A stretch of DNA of 64,000 nt, from assembly GCA_016234485.1 (NCBI GenBank), contig JACRBL010000067.1, forward strand, positions 87,295 to 151,294, written 5' to 3'. Below are positions 14,190 through 22,849 of the stretch, in pieces; within the stretch, counting starts at the first letter, position 1, and each line of letters begins with the position of its first letter. Under the pieces are notes generated by a model. That model was given only the letters and a program-made list of their open reading frames with translations. It did not search any database and was not told the origin of the DNA. The stretch comes from Chloroflexota bacterium (GTDB taxonomy: Bacteria; Chloroflexota; Anaerolineae; Anaerolineales; Villigracilaceae). The position numbers were made by a program, and so were the translations under genes.

Positions 14190-16877
14190 ATGTTCCTACG
14201 CCGCCTCTCCATTCGCAATCGCATCCTGGTTTTCGCCACCCTTACAGGGATATTTGCCCTTGCGCTCTTTGGCGCTATAGGCATGAATGCTGTGCAGAGG
14301 GATGCAGACCGCGCCCTGGACGAACGTTTGCAATTGGCGCAATTGATTGCCCTCCATGTTGACGACCATGTCGCTCAAATTTTGGCCGTGATGAAAAACG
14401 TTGCCCAGATGGATGGGCTGGACCCCGCCAATGGCAGCCTGGCGACGAGAAACGAAGCGTTAGCCACGTTGCGACTGACCGGCTTTTTCTCCTGCCATGT
14501 CTCTGTGACCGACCAGCACGGCATTGTGCTGGCCAGCGAGCCTAACATCCCAGCCTTGATAGGCTCCGACCTTTCGGATCGTCCCCACATTGCCGCCGCC
14601 CTGCAAACCGGGGAGCCGCAGATATCCAATCACTATGCCTGCCCCTTTGCCGAAATCCCCAATAACATCGCCTTCACTGTACCGATCAAAAACAAACGAG
14701 GGGAGATTCTCGGCTTGCTAAACGGCGTGACTGACCCGTCTTCATCTACCTTCCAGTTTGTGACAGGTAGTCTGCCGGCAATCGAAGAGGGTCACCTGGA
14801 TATCATAGACTCAAACGGCATCATACTTGCCGGCACCGATGGGAATTCTGTCGGCAAACCCAGTCATCATTCCGGCCTAGCCGAACTGATCATCCTGGGC
14901 CAACCGGCGATCTGGCACAACACCTACACCAAAGAGGGACAGACCCAGGAAGACAGCCTGCTGGTTTTTGCGCCGCTTCAGAACGCCAAATGGGGGTTGA
15001 TCATCGCCCAACCCGAGCGAGTGGCGCTTGCCAGAGTTTCCACGTTGCAATACCAATTGGTTATCATGGGATTGGCTCTCGCATTCATCGCGATCATCGC
15101 CACCTTCCTGACAGCCAAAACGATCACAGACCCCATCCATTTGCTGTTGGCTGCCACACGCCGCCTTGCAGATGGCGATCTAAGCACATCCCTGCCGGTT
15201 ACCGGAAGCGACGAACTGGCCGAACTTGGTCGCGGGTTTGAACAAATGCGTGACAAACTGGCAAGCTGGGGCAGCGAACTGGAAGCAACCGTCAGGATAC
15301 GCACGGCAGAACTCACCACCCTGTTCGATATCTCCACCGCCTTGCGAAATGTTGGCCCGGTGGATAAGATATTCGCTACCGCCATCACAAAAACGATGGA
15401 GAGTTTACAGGCTGAGACAGGCGTTATTTTTCAGTACGACCAGCACACAAACCAAATGGTGATTCACGCCGCGCAAGGGCAATTGGCAAACCTGTTGGGC
15501 CTGCGCATGGAACGCGCGGAGGGGATTTGCGGCCACGTGGCCCAGACGCGCGCCCTGTACTCCTTTCCCAACCTCGCAACCGACCTGCACACCAGCGAAA
15601 AAATATCTCCATTGGTCCGCGGTGTAAAGAGCGGGATGTGCGTGCCCCTTGAAGCACGCGGGCAATTGGTCGGAGCGCTGATGATCGCGTGCTATCATTC
15701 GCGTTCTTTTACAGACAGTGAAGAACATCTCCTGATCGCCATCGCCGACATGGTTGCCATGGCCGTCCATCGCGCCGGCCTGTTTGAAGAATTGGAACAC
15801 CGTGTTAAGGAATTGGACACCCTTTTCGACATCGGAAAGTCGCTCACGTCAACACTGAACATTCAGGAAATCCTGAGCAAGGTGGTGATTAGCGCCTGCC
15901 GCGCCATCCCCGCAGAGGGTTGCTGGATTCATCTGTGGGACGAGAAGCGGAAACAACTTGTGTTGAGAGCAGTGGAAGGATTTCCATCTGATCTGGTGGG
16001 GAAATTCACCTACCAATCAGGAGAGGGGTTGACCGGCTGGGTCTTTCGGAAGGGCAAGACAGCGAATGTGCCTAATCTTGCCAGCGATCCAAACTGGAAT
16101 CATGAGCCTCATTACGAATCTGCCCTGCCATCCAAGGAGGCGAAAAACGCGCTGGTTGTACCACTCACAGCAGGGACAAAAACCCTGGGCGTTTTGGGAA
16201 TCGTCAACAAAATTGGCGCGGACGCGTTCTCTGAAAGAGACTTGTCTCTTGTTGACGCTTTGGCTGGCGAGGTCGCCCTTGCAATCGAGAATGCCTGCCT
16301 GTACGAGGATATGTGCGCGCTCTCTGTTGAAACCGTCCGCTCGCTGGCGGTCGCCATTGATGCCCGCGACCCATACACGCGCGGCCATTCGGAGGGCGTA
16401 GTCCAATTCTCCCTGTGCCTGACGCGTAAACTTGGTTGGAGCAAACCAGACCTGGAGCTGCTTGAATTCGCGGCCCTCTTGCATGATGTGGGAAAACTCG
16501 CTGTCCCTGACTATATTCTCAGGAAAACAGAACCATTGAACGACGAGGAATGGGCGATCATCCACAAGCATCCCGCTCAGAGCGCGCTCATCGTTAAGCC
16601 GGTGAAATCATTGAAGCGCATCCTGCCCTGGATCAATCACCATCACGAGTGTTGGGATGGCAGTGGTTACCCGGATGGGCTGAAAGGAAAAGCAATCCCC
16701 CTGGCGGCCCGCGTCATCGCCATTGCCGACGCCTATGATGCCATGACAACCAATCGGCCATACCGTCAGGCGCTCCCCTCCGATCAGGCCTGCCAGGAAC
16801 TCAAGCGCGGCGCAGGCACGCAATTCGATCCAACGCTTGTGGACATATTTCTGAAAGATGGATGCGTTTCCACATAA
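14190..16877 (+). CDS. Cache-HAMP-GAF-GAF-HD-GYP c-di-GMP phosphodiesterase
   Basis: An 895-residue membrane sensor-effector. Two membrane helices (about 12-32 and 288-310) enclose a dCache-type sensor domain; a HAMP (TAKTITDPIHLLLAATRRLADGD), two GAF domains (about 375-525 and 535-690) and a C-terminal HD-GYP domain follow. The HD-GYP core is complete: RDPYTRGHSEGV, LLHDVGKLAVPDYIL, HHHECWDGSGYPDGLKG (the GYP signature) and IADAYDAMTTNRPYR. It should hydrolyse c-di-GMP in response to an external ligand. Its promoter is leaderless and separate from hmgA. Relevant to the c-di-GMP riboswitches at 23.5 kb. Confidence 0.93.
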   Translation: MFLRRLSIRNRILVFATLTGIFALALFGAIGMNAVQRDADRALDERLQLAQLIALHVDDHVAQILAVMKNVAQMDGLDPANGSLATRNEALATLRLTGFFSCHVSVTDQHGIVLASEPNIPALIGSDLSDRPHIAAALQTGEPQISNHYACPFAEIPNNIAFTVPIKNKRGEILGLLNGVTDPSSSTFQFVTGSLPAIEEGHLDIIDSNGIILAGTDGNSVGKPSHHSGLAELIILGQPAIWHNTYTKEGQTQEDSLLVFAPLQNAKWGLIIAQPERVALARVSTLQYQLVIMGLALAFIAIIATFLTAKTITDPIHLLLAATRRLADGDLSTSLPVTGSDELAELGRGFEQMRDKLASWGSELEATVRIRTAELTTLFDISTALRNVGPVDKIFATAITKTMESLQAETGVIFQYDQHTNQMVIHAAQGQLANLLGLRMERAEGICGHVAQTRALYSFPNLATDLHTSEKISPLVRGVKSGMCVPLEARGQLVGALMIACYHSRSFTDSEEHLLIAIADMVAMAVHRAGLFEELEHRVKELDTLFDIGKSLTSTLNIQEILSKVVISACRAIPAEGCWIHLWDEKRKQLVLRAVEGFPSDLVGKFTYQSGEGLTGWVFRKGKTANVPNLASDPNWNHEPHYESALPSKEAKNALVVPLTAGTKTLGVLGIVNKIGADAFSERDLSLVDALAGEVALAIENACLYEDMCALSVETVRSLAVAIDARDPYTRGHSEGVVQFSLCLTRKLGWSKPDLELLEFAALLHDVGKLAVPDYILRKTEPLNDEEWAIIHKHPAQSALIVKPVKSLKRILPWINHHHECWDGSGYPDGLKGKAIPLAARVIAIADAYDAMTTNRPYRQALPSDQACQELKRGAGTQFDPTLVDIFLKDGCVST

Positions 16878-16932
16878 ATTCCTTCCCGTTCTCTCCATCG
16901 TCATCCCTCTTGGACCCCTTGGCATCAAATCC

Positions 16933-17559
16933 ATGGAAATCAACCCGAACGAAATTTCCCACCAATCCGTCTACAAACTGCTGACGGGAGCGATTCTGCC
17001 GCGACCGATCGGCTGGGTCTCCACTGTGGACGCGGACGGCCGCCCGAACCTGGCCCCGTTCTCGTTCTTCAACGCGGTCTGCTCCAACCCGCCGACGGTG
17101 GTGTTCTGTCCCATGATCCGCGGCGTGGACGGGAAGACCAAAGACACTTTAAACAACGTCCGCGCGACGAATGAGTTTGTAGTGAATATTGTCAGCGAAG
17201 ACCTGGCGGAGGCCATGAACCTCTCCTCGGTGGAAGCGCCGCCAGACGTAAACGAGTTCGAATTCGCGCGGGTGACCGCGGAGCCGTCCGCAACGGTGCG
17301 ACCGCCCAGGGTCAAGGAAAGCCGCGTGCATTTCGAGTGCCGCGTCCGCCAGATCGTGGAGATCGGGTCGGAGCCGGGAGGCGGTTGCCTCGTCATCGGT
17401 GAAGTCCTGCACATCCACGTGGACGACACGGTTTTGACAGGCGGCGATAAAATTCTGCTGGCGGCGCTGAAACCCATTGGAAGGCTGGCGGGCGGAGGCT
17501 ACGTCCGCGTGACGGATGTGTTCGAGTTGGAACGACCCAAACCCATGTTAAAAGGATGA
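16933..17559 (+). CDS. Flavin reductase-like (FMN-binding split barrel) protein
   Basis: A 208-residue protein of the flavin reductase-like family: SVYKLLTGAILPRPIGWVST, GRPNLAPFSFFNAVCSNPP, then KDTLNNVRATNEFVVNIVSED, and a C-terminal GRLAGGGYVRV. These proteins bind FMN and either supply reduced flavin to monooxygenases or reduce other substrates; no partner oxygenase lies adjacent. Start at 16933 matches the family; an in-frame ATG at 16858 inside the HD-GYP gene would add 25 atypical residues. Overlaps the next gene by ATGA (17556). Confidence 0.85.
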   Translation: MEINPNEISHQSVYKLLTGAILPRPIGWVSTVDADGRPNLAPFSFFNAVCSNPPTVVFCPMIRGVDGKTKDTLNNVRATNEFVVNIVSEDLAEAMNLSSVEAPPDVNEFEFARVTAEPSATVRPPRVKESRVHFECRVRQIVEIGSEPGGGCLVIGEVLHIHVDDTVLTGGDKILLAALKPIGRLAGGGYVRVTDVFELERPKPMLKG

Positions 17560-17564
17560 ATGCC

Positions 17565-18374
17565 ATGAAAAAATTGTTGTACGCGCTCGCGCTGTTCGCG
17601 TTGACCCTTTCGGCCTGCAACATTCCCGTTGCGCAGGAACCAGGCGGGCTTTCTGTAGGCGACCAGGCCGCCACCCTCGTCGCGCAGACGTTGACCGCCG
17701 TCGCGCAGGAAAATCAGGTTCCGCTGGCCTCGCCCACCGCGGGAGAGAATCTCATTCCGCAGGCCACGCCCACGCTCGCGCCGAACTCCACGCCCACCGC
17801 GGGCAACATCGCCGTCACCCTCACCGCCGGGACGCCGAACGCCACCATCCTGACCGTGGACGCCAACACCAACTGTCGCGAAGGCCCAGGCACAAGTTAC
17901 ACCATCGTGATTCAACTTGTGCCAGGCACACAATATCAAATGATCGGGCGCACCGCCGATAACAAATATTGGATCGTCACCGAAATCGGCAAGGCCACGC
18001 AATGCTGGGTTCCCGCCGAATTTTCAAACGCGTTCGGAAACGTGAACCTGCTGGCCGTCGTCACCCCATCCGCGGCCACCTCCGCGGCTGGCACATTGCT
18101 CGCGCCGACCAATCTCGCCTACGAATTTGAATGTGTCTTCAACGGCGTGAGCAGCGACATCACCGTGAAACTCGGTTGGACTGACCGCTCAAACAACGAA
18201 GATGGTTTCCGCATTTATCGCGATGGCACGTTGGTTGGGCAGGCCGCCCAAAACGCCACGTTCTACTCCGAAGTATTCGCGGGCGGAGCTTCGATCGTCT
18301 ACAGTTATTATGTAGCGGCCTTCAACGCGCAGGGCGAGGCCTTCGGCGGCACAATCTCATTCTCCTGCCAATAG
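17565..18374 (+). CDS. Lipoprotein with SH3-like and fibronectin-III-like domains
   Basis: A 269-residue lipoprotein. Lipobox LSAC (Cys18) is followed by a Thr/Pro linker with VAQTLTAVAQ. Residues about 90-150 form a bacterial SH3 domain (ILTVDANTNCREGPGTSYTIV, ending QCWVPAEF). Residues about 175-269 look like a fibronectin type III module (APTNLAYEFECV, IYRDGTLVGQ, YSYYVAAFN). Such proteins bind envelope polymers. AAAAGGA spaced 10 nt before ATG 17565 decides the start over 17556. Confidence 0.8.
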   Translation: MKKLLYALALFALTLSACNIPVAQEPGGLSVGDQAATLVAQTLTAVAQENQVPLASPTAGENLIPQATPTLAPNSTPTAGNIAVTLTAGTPNATILTVDANTNCREGPGTSYTIVIQLVPGTQYQMIGRTADNKYWIVTEIGKATQCWVPAEFSNAFGNVNLLAVVTPSAATSAAGTLLAPTNLAYEFECVFNGVSSDITVKLGWTDRSNNEDGFRIYRDGTLVGQAAQNATFYSEVFAGGASIVYSYYVAAFNAQGEAFGGTISFSCQ

Positions 18375-18381
18375 GTGACAC

Positions 18382-18585
18382 ATGCTTACAAAACTCATCA
18401 CAAAGGCTTCCGAGTTTCTTGCGCACCGCAAGGGTCTCCTGCCCCTGATTGGCTTGCTGTTCATTCTCGCCAACCTCCTCCTGCAATTCCTACCCTCGCT
18501 CGGCTGGCTGAGCGCCAGTCACCTGCTCCTGCACATCGGCCTCATCATCGCGATCTTTGGGCTGATGCTGGCCTGGGCGTTGTAA
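18382..18585 (+). CDS. Small two-helix membrane protein
   Basis: A 67-residue protein with two hydrophobic helices (about 20-38 and 43-66) and a short positive N-terminus. AGGTG lies 5 nt upstream and the gene begins 8 nt after the lipoprotein stop, so it is the last gene of that operon. No family recognised. Confidence 0.65.
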   Translation: MLTKLITKASEFLAHRKGLLPLIGLLFILANLLLQFLPSLGWLSASHLLLHIGLIIAIFGLMLAWAL

Positions 18586-18591
18586 AGATGC

Positions 18592-18631
18592 CCAACATGA
18601 CCGTCACTTCGAAAAGTGACGGTCGTGTTGG
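18592..18631. repeat. 18-bp inverted repeat
   Basis: Arms CCAACATGACCGTCACTT (18592-18609) and AAGTGACGGTCGTGTTGG (18614-18631), one U-G type mismatch, loop CGAA. Same family as 7850-7882. Sits at the left border of an AT-rich gene. Confidence 0.88.
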
Positions 18632-18658
18632 ATGAAGATCAACGAAGAAGGATAAATT

Positions 18659-19459
18659 ATGCAGAAAATTCCTCCAAAATATTTATATCACTACACAAGC
18701 ATAAGCAACCTGGCTTTAATTGTAAAGAACAGGACCATTAAATTTTCATGTCTAGAAAATTTAAACGACCTAAACGAAGGAATAACTTCAGATCTCGGTA
18801 AATTTGGAAAATATGTCTTTGTAAGTTCATGGACAAAAGAAGCAAGAGAAAGTATCCCGCTTTGGAGCATGTACACACCTAACATGACAGGTGTAAGAAT
18901 AAAACTGCCATCAAATCCATTTAAGAGCTATGGAAATGTACAAATCCAAGGAACCCGAACTTTTAGCGGCATATTCCCAAACAGCATTGTTCCTGCAGAT
19001 GAAATTGTGGGAAAAAACTATCTTGTTTTTCCGACGTCTTATAAATTGACACCAATTAAGTACACCGAAGATGTAAATCTCTTACAACCCAAAATTCGCA
19101 CGGAAAACGACGATAAAAGAGTTACTTACCTGCTCAAACTGTTAGGGATTCACAAAACAACTGCGTGGAAATTCGAGTTGGAATGGAGATATATTTTATG
19201 GATACTACCATCAGCGCCATTTGACAATAATGATATTAATTATGATGACAAAATGGTGAGCGCATTAAGAGGAGTGGGAGAAAATGTATCTATGCCGTTT
19301 TCGCACTATTTTTTATCGCTTCGCGAAGATACGCTTGAAAATATGGAAATTGTTATTGGACCGAAATGCTCTGACGGGGATTGGGCTACAGTAAAGGCAA
19401 TTGTAGAAATGTATAACCCAAAAGCAACAATAAAATCAAGCACATTAAAAATTCGGTAG
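18659..19459 (+). CDS. DUF2971-family protein, AT-rich
   Basis: A 266-residue cytosolic protein opening with YLYHYTSISNLALIVKNRTIKFS and LNDLNEG, the signature of DUF2971 proteins. The later FELEWRYI and KIKLPSN-type segments also fit. The family's activity is unknown; members are scattered and often sit in accessory or defence-like regions. Codon use is clearly AT-rich (aaa, ata, tta) compared with all neighbours, and the gene is bordered by an inverted repeat, so recent acquisition is likely. AGAAGGAT precedes the ATG. Confidence 0.8.
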   Translation: MQKIPPKYLYHYTSISNLALIVKNRTIKFSCLENLNDLNEGITSDLGKFGKYVFVSSWTKEARESIPLWSMYTPNMTGVRIKLPSNPFKSYGNVQIQGTRTFSGIFPNSIVPADEIVGKNYLVFPTSYKLTPIKYTEDVNLLQPKIRTENDDKRVTYLLKLLGIHKTTAWKFELEWRYILWILPSAPFDNNDINYDDKMVSALRGVGENVSMPFSHYFLSLREDTLENMEIVIGPKCSDGDWATVKAIVEMYNPKATIKSSTLKIR

Positions 19460-19506
19460 AAAAGACAACATAAAATTTTCTGCTGTAGCCTGACATTAAA
19501 ATCAAT

Positions 19507-19518
19507 TACAATTTCCCC
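19507..19518 (+). promoter_or_regulatory. Leaderless promoter: TACAAT-N6-ATG
   Basis: TACAAT 19507-19512, spacer TTCCCC, ATG 19519. Confidence 0.55.
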
Positions 19519-20676
19519 ATGCCATTGACAAAGCGGATTCGCCTGTGGACTCTTCTCTTGCTCCTGGCCGCCTGCCAACCCCAATCCGCTTCGCGCGTGA
19601 CCTTGATGGTGGACGGCCAGCCCCGCGCGGTCGCGTCGGGAGACCTCGTCCCCGCGCATTTGCTGGCGGGCGCGGGCATTGCCTTTTCGCCCACCGATCG
19701 CGTTCTGGCGGACGGCGTGTCTGTGCCGCTCGATCAGGCTCTCTCGCAACAGGCGCAGATCGTTTTGCAGTTGCGCCGCGCGGTCAATGTGACGTTGATC
19801 GCGCCGAATGGACAGATCACCGTCAGCACGGCGGCGTTCACTGTCGGCGAGGCATTGCAGGAGGCGGGGGTGAATCTCTTCGTGAGCGACCGCGTGGAAC
19901 CAGACGCGGCGACTCCGCTCGCGGACGGGATGACGGTCACGATCACGCCGGGGCGCGAGGTCAATGTTCAGGCCGCGGGACAGACGGTACGAGTCCGCTC
20001 GTCGGCGATGAGAGTGGGAGAGGTATTGGCCGAGGCGGGGATTCCGCTCATGGGGCTGGACACGGCCCACCCGTCGGAGAATGAACCGTTGCCCGCCGAT
20101 GGGCAGATCCGCATCGTGCGCGTCACCGAGTCGCTGGCAAGCGTTTACAAGGTCATCCCGTACGCCACCGAGTTGATCGTCACCGCGGAACTTCAGCCGC
20201 CCGCGCAGGATGTATTGGACGCGGGCGAGGTGGGCATTTCGGTCAGCCGCACGCGCGTCCGTTATGAAGACGGCGCCGAGATCGCGCGCGTGGTGGAAAA
20301 CGAGAGCGTCATCCGCCTGCCGCGCACGAGGGTGGCGCGCAGTTCGTTTTGGGCCGCCAAGGAAATGTACGCCACGTCGTATTCGCCCTGCAACTCTGGC
20401 GTAGACGCCTGCCTTTATGGCACGTCGCTGGGCATCCCTGTGGCGCATGGCGTGGTGGGGATGATCCGTGAGTGGTATCTGGCGCTGAAAGGCGCGCAGG
20501 TGTACATCCCTGGCTACGGCTACGCCATCGTGGCGGATGTGGGCGGCGGCTTCCCCGATGGCCGCGCGTGGATTGACCTGGGCTACAGCGACAGCGATTA
20601 CGTGGGCTGGAGCAGTTGGGTGACGGTGTATTTCATCCCGCCCGCGCCGCCCGAAGTTCCGTGGTTTTTGAAGTAG
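19519..20676 (+). CDS. RpfB-like lipoprotein: ubiquitin-like (DUF348) repeats plus 3D domain
   Basis: A 385-residue lipoprotein (lipobox LAAC, Cys19). Two or three DUF348-type ubiquitin-like repeats (TVGEALQEAGVNLFVSDRVEPD; MRVGEVLAEAGIPLMGLDTAHP) are followed by a linker and a C-terminal 3D domain (MYATSYSPCNSG; YGTSLGIPVAHGVVGM; YAIVADVGGGFPDGRAWIDLGY) with the conserved Asp residues of the MltA/Rpf-type double-psi barrel. Such proteins act on peptidoglycan, as lytic transglycosylases or resuscitation-type factors. Single gene with a leaderless promoter; followed by repeats. Confidence 0.85.
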   Translation: MPLTKRIRLWTLLLLLAACQPQSASRVTLMVDGQPRAVASGDLVPAHLLAGAGIAFSPTDRVLADGVSVPLDQALSQQAQIVLQLRRAVNVTLIAPNGQITVSTAAFTVGEALQEAGVNLFVSDRVEPDAATPLADGMTVTITPGREVNVQAAGQTVRVRSSAMRVGEVLAEAGIPLMGLDTAHPSENEPLPADGQIRIVRVTESLASVYKVIPYATELIVTAELQPPAQDVLDAGEVGISVSRTRVRYEDGAEIARVVENESVIRLPRTRVARSSFWAAKEMYATSYSPCNSGVDACLYGTSLGIPVAHGVVGMIREWYLALKGAQVYIPGYGYAIVADVGGGFPDGRAWIDLGYSDSDYVGWSSWVTVYFIPPAPPEVPWFLK

Positions 20677-20705
20677 GAATTTCACGATACAAATACAAAT
20701 GGCTT

Positions 20706-20871
20706 CCGTCACTGCGAGGAGGGCGCTCTTCCCGACGACCCTGGCGCCGTGCGGCTTAAGCCGTACCAGGGCAGGTGAGCAGTCTCCGTCCCCAAGGAGG
20801 GGATTGCTTCGGGAAGATCACCCTCGCAACACTTGCACCGCACTGCGTTTGGTGCAGTGCAGGTGTGACGG
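20706..20871. repeat. GTCATTGCGAG-type palindrome, copy 4, with two nested inserts
   Basis: Outer element CCGTCACTGCGAGGAGGGCG ... GGAAGATCACCCTCGCAA. Insert one is CTGGCGCCGTGCGGCTTAAG-type (20740-20772). Insert two is CACTTGCACCGCACTGC / GGTGCAGTGCAGGTG (20829-20866), the same palindrome that is nested in copy 1 but reversed. Confidence 0.8.
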
Positions 20872-20892
20872 ATTAAAGTGGTGTAATCATTC

Positions 20893-21741
20893 ATGTCATC
20901 TCGTTTCCCCAAACCTCTCCCCCCTCTCAATGCCGCGCAGATTTTGAAGGCGCATGATTTACGCGCCGATAAAGCGCTGGGACAAAATTTTTTGCAGGAC
21001 ACGTACGCGCTGGAACGGATCGTCAACGCGGCGGAGATTCTGCCGACCGACACCGTGCTGGAAGTGGGTCCTGGCCTCGGCGCGTTGACGCGTCACCTGG
21101 CGAACGCGGCCAAACAGGTGATCGCCGTCGAACTGGACGGGAGGCTGTTGCCGCCCCTCCATGAAGTTTTATCGGGCTGGACAAACGTCGAAGTGATCCA
21201 CGGCGACATGCTGAAACTCGCGCCCGCGCAGATCGTCCCCGTGAGCGATTATCTCGTCGTGGCGAACATCCCCTACTACATCACGTCCGCACTTCTGCGG
21301 CATCTGTTGGAGACGACTCCCCGTCCGCGCCGCGTGGTGATGACCGTCCAAAAGGAAGTCGCAGATCGCATCTGCGCCTCCCCTCCCGATATGAGTCTGC
21401 TGTCGCTGTCGGTGCAGGTGTACGGAGTCCCGCGCGTCGCCACGATCATCCCTGCGGGTGCGTTCTACCCCGCGCCGAAGGTGGATTCCGCGGTGGTGCG
21501 GATTGACCTATCCCCCGCGCCGTTCATCCCCTACGCGTTGTTGAATACTTTTTTTGCGCTGGCGAAAGCGGGTTTCAGCCAAAAACGAAAGACGCTCCGC
21601 AACTCCATCTCAGCGGGGATGAGAATGCCCCCTGCGGAAACCGAGTCCACTTTGCGCGCGGCGGGGATTGATCCCATGCGGCGGGCGGAGACGTTGTCAC
21701 TGGAGGAGTGGAGGGAGTTGACGGCGAGGATGAGTGGGTAA
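20893..21741 (+). CDS. rsmA: 16S rRNA adenine dimethyltransferase RsmA (KsgA)
   Basis: A 282-residue methyltransferase that dimethylates two adjacent adenines in the 3' hairpin of 16S rRNA. Signatures: DKALGQNFLQDTYALERIV, motif I VLEVGPGLGALTRHL (59-73), and the catalytic NIPYYITSALLRHLL. The C-terminal domain with FSQKRKTLRNSI is present. TGTAAT lies 5 nt before the ATG with no Shine-Dalgarno sequence, close to the leaderless pattern. Upstream is a composite repeat. Confidence 0.95.
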   Translation: MSSRFPKPLPPLNAAQILKAHDLRADKALGQNFLQDTYALERIVNAAEILPTDTVLEVGPGLGALTRHLANAAKQVIAVELDGRLLPPLHEVLSGWTNVEVIHGDMLKLAPAQIVPVSDYLVVANIPYYITSALLRHLLETTPRPRRVVMTVQKEVADRICASPPDMSLLSLSVQVYGVPRVATIIPAGAFYPAPKVDSAVVRIDLSPAPFIPYALLNTFFALAKAGFSQKRKTLRNSISAGMRMPPAETESTLRAAGIDPMRRAETLSLEEWRELTARMSG

Positions 21742-21749
21742 CTCGCCCG

Positions 21750-22424
21750 TTACGGAATAAATTTTAGACTGCTGAGAAAATAGTCAAATCCCTGATCAAA
21801 TTCGCCACCGCGATCTTTTTCTGCAACTGAATAAAGGATTTCATAGAATTGACCATTAATGACAAAAAATATCCTTCGTGCAAACATGAGTGAAGTGTAG
21901 TTTTCTGGATCATCCATTTGATACTCTAACACAGTGGCATAATATCCATCGATTGTGATTCTATAGTCACCCAACAGAGTCATCCAATTTGTTTGGCTGT
22001 AATTTCGCTTAAGTAATTCAAGTTCAGTATCTGCGGTTTGATTAGGCTTACTTGGAAAAGTCCACACATCTATAATTCCATAGTTATGTCGTGGTCGATA
22101 TACATAATTTGGATCTTGAGTCTGGATTGGAAGAGTAAGGAATTTAGGATCCTTCAAAAAAATACTTAGCCACCCCACTTCATTAATGTGTTCACTGAGC
22201 AACCAGTTGCTTGGATAGTCAAAATCTAAGTGAAAAGTAAAACCCGCAGATGGAGTGTAGTGAGTATATTTTGATGTGGCAGATGTAGGAAATTCATTGT
22301 GGTATGTTGGCATTGGCTGCCAATTTATTGTAGGCGTGGCAACTAATGTATTGTTACTACATCCAGAAAGAAGCAACACTGCTGCACCGAAAAAGAAAAC
22401 AGCACGCACTATTGATTTTTTCAT
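21750..22424 (-). CDS. PsbP-like lipoprotein, AT-rich
   Basis: A 224-residue lipoprotein with lipobox LSGC (Cys22). The mature part (GFTFHLDFDYPSNWLLSEH ... IDGYYATVLEYQ ... YEILYSVAEKD...FDYFLSSLKFIP) has the layout of PsbP/DUF1795-type domains, which bind hydrophobic ligands or assist envelope proteins. AT-rich like the DUF2971 gene and unlike rsmA. GGAGG precedes the ATG. Convergent with rsmA. Function unknown. Confidence 0.7.
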   Translation of the reverse strand: MKKSIVRAVFFFGAAVLLLSGCSNNTLVATPTINWQPMPTYHNEFPTSATSKYTHYTPSAGFTFHLDFDYPSNWLLSEHINEVGWLSIFLKDPKFLTLPIQTQDPNYVYRPRHNYGIIDVWTFPSKPNQTADTELELLKRNYSQTNWMTLLGDYRITIDGYYATVLEYQMDDPENYTSLMFARRIFFVINGQFYEILYSVAEKDRGGEFDQGFDYFLSSLKFIP

Positions 22425-22494
22425 TCAAGCCTCCATTAGATTACTACAATTTTTGTTTACCCACTCGACTCCAATAAAGCTTGATTCGTTCCTG

Positions 22495-22835
22495 CTAGCT
22501 AACCCTCGCGCTCTTCCCCAACTTCTTCAAATCACGGAAATTCCACAACACCTGCCAAACACGGAAGGCGGCCTCGGCCTGGATCTTGAACGACATCTTC
22601 GATTTTCCCCAGCGGCGGTCGGCAAAGTAGATCGGGGCTTCGCCAATTCTGAATTCCAAACAATGCGCCAGATACGCCATCTCCACGAGGAAGATGTAGC
22701 CGTTCGATTGAATCCGTTCGAACGGGATGCTCTGCAAGGCCTCGCGCCGCCACCCTCGCCGAAAGAATCCGAGCGGAAAATGGAATAGCCAAGGCTGTAG
22801 AGATAATCGAACAGCGCGCCATAGAGTACAACCAA
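22495..22835 (-). pseudogene. C-terminal remnant of a polyprenol-phosphate mannose synthase-like GT2
   Basis: The last 85 or so residues of the frame (RRGWRREALQSIPF, SNGYIFLVEMAYLAHCLEFRIGEAPIYFADRRWGKSKMS, AFRVWQVLWNFRDL) match the C-terminal end of dolichol-phosphate mannose synthase-type GT2 enzymes. The N-terminal two thirds with the DxD site are missing, and a frameshift near 22765-22775 separates a further homologous stretch (ALFDYLYSLGYSIFRSD). The promoter and start of the next gene overlap the broken end. Confidence 0.7.
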
Positions 22836-22837
22836 GA

Positions 22838-22849
22838 TAAAATGTCCGC
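22838..22849 (+). promoter_or_regulatory. Leaderless promoter: TAAAAT-N6-ATG
   Basis: TAAAAT 22838-22843, spacer GTCCGC, ATG 22850. Lies inside the decayed glycosyltransferase sequence. Confidence 0.55.

Noticed and set aside
16858..16932. Earlier start for the flavin reductase gene
   Set aside because: Overlaps the HD-GYP gene end and adds residues unlike the family; 16933 fits the family N-terminus.
20706..20871. CRISPR array
   Set aside because: Repeats are dispersed palindromes of different kinds with no regular spacers and no cas genes.
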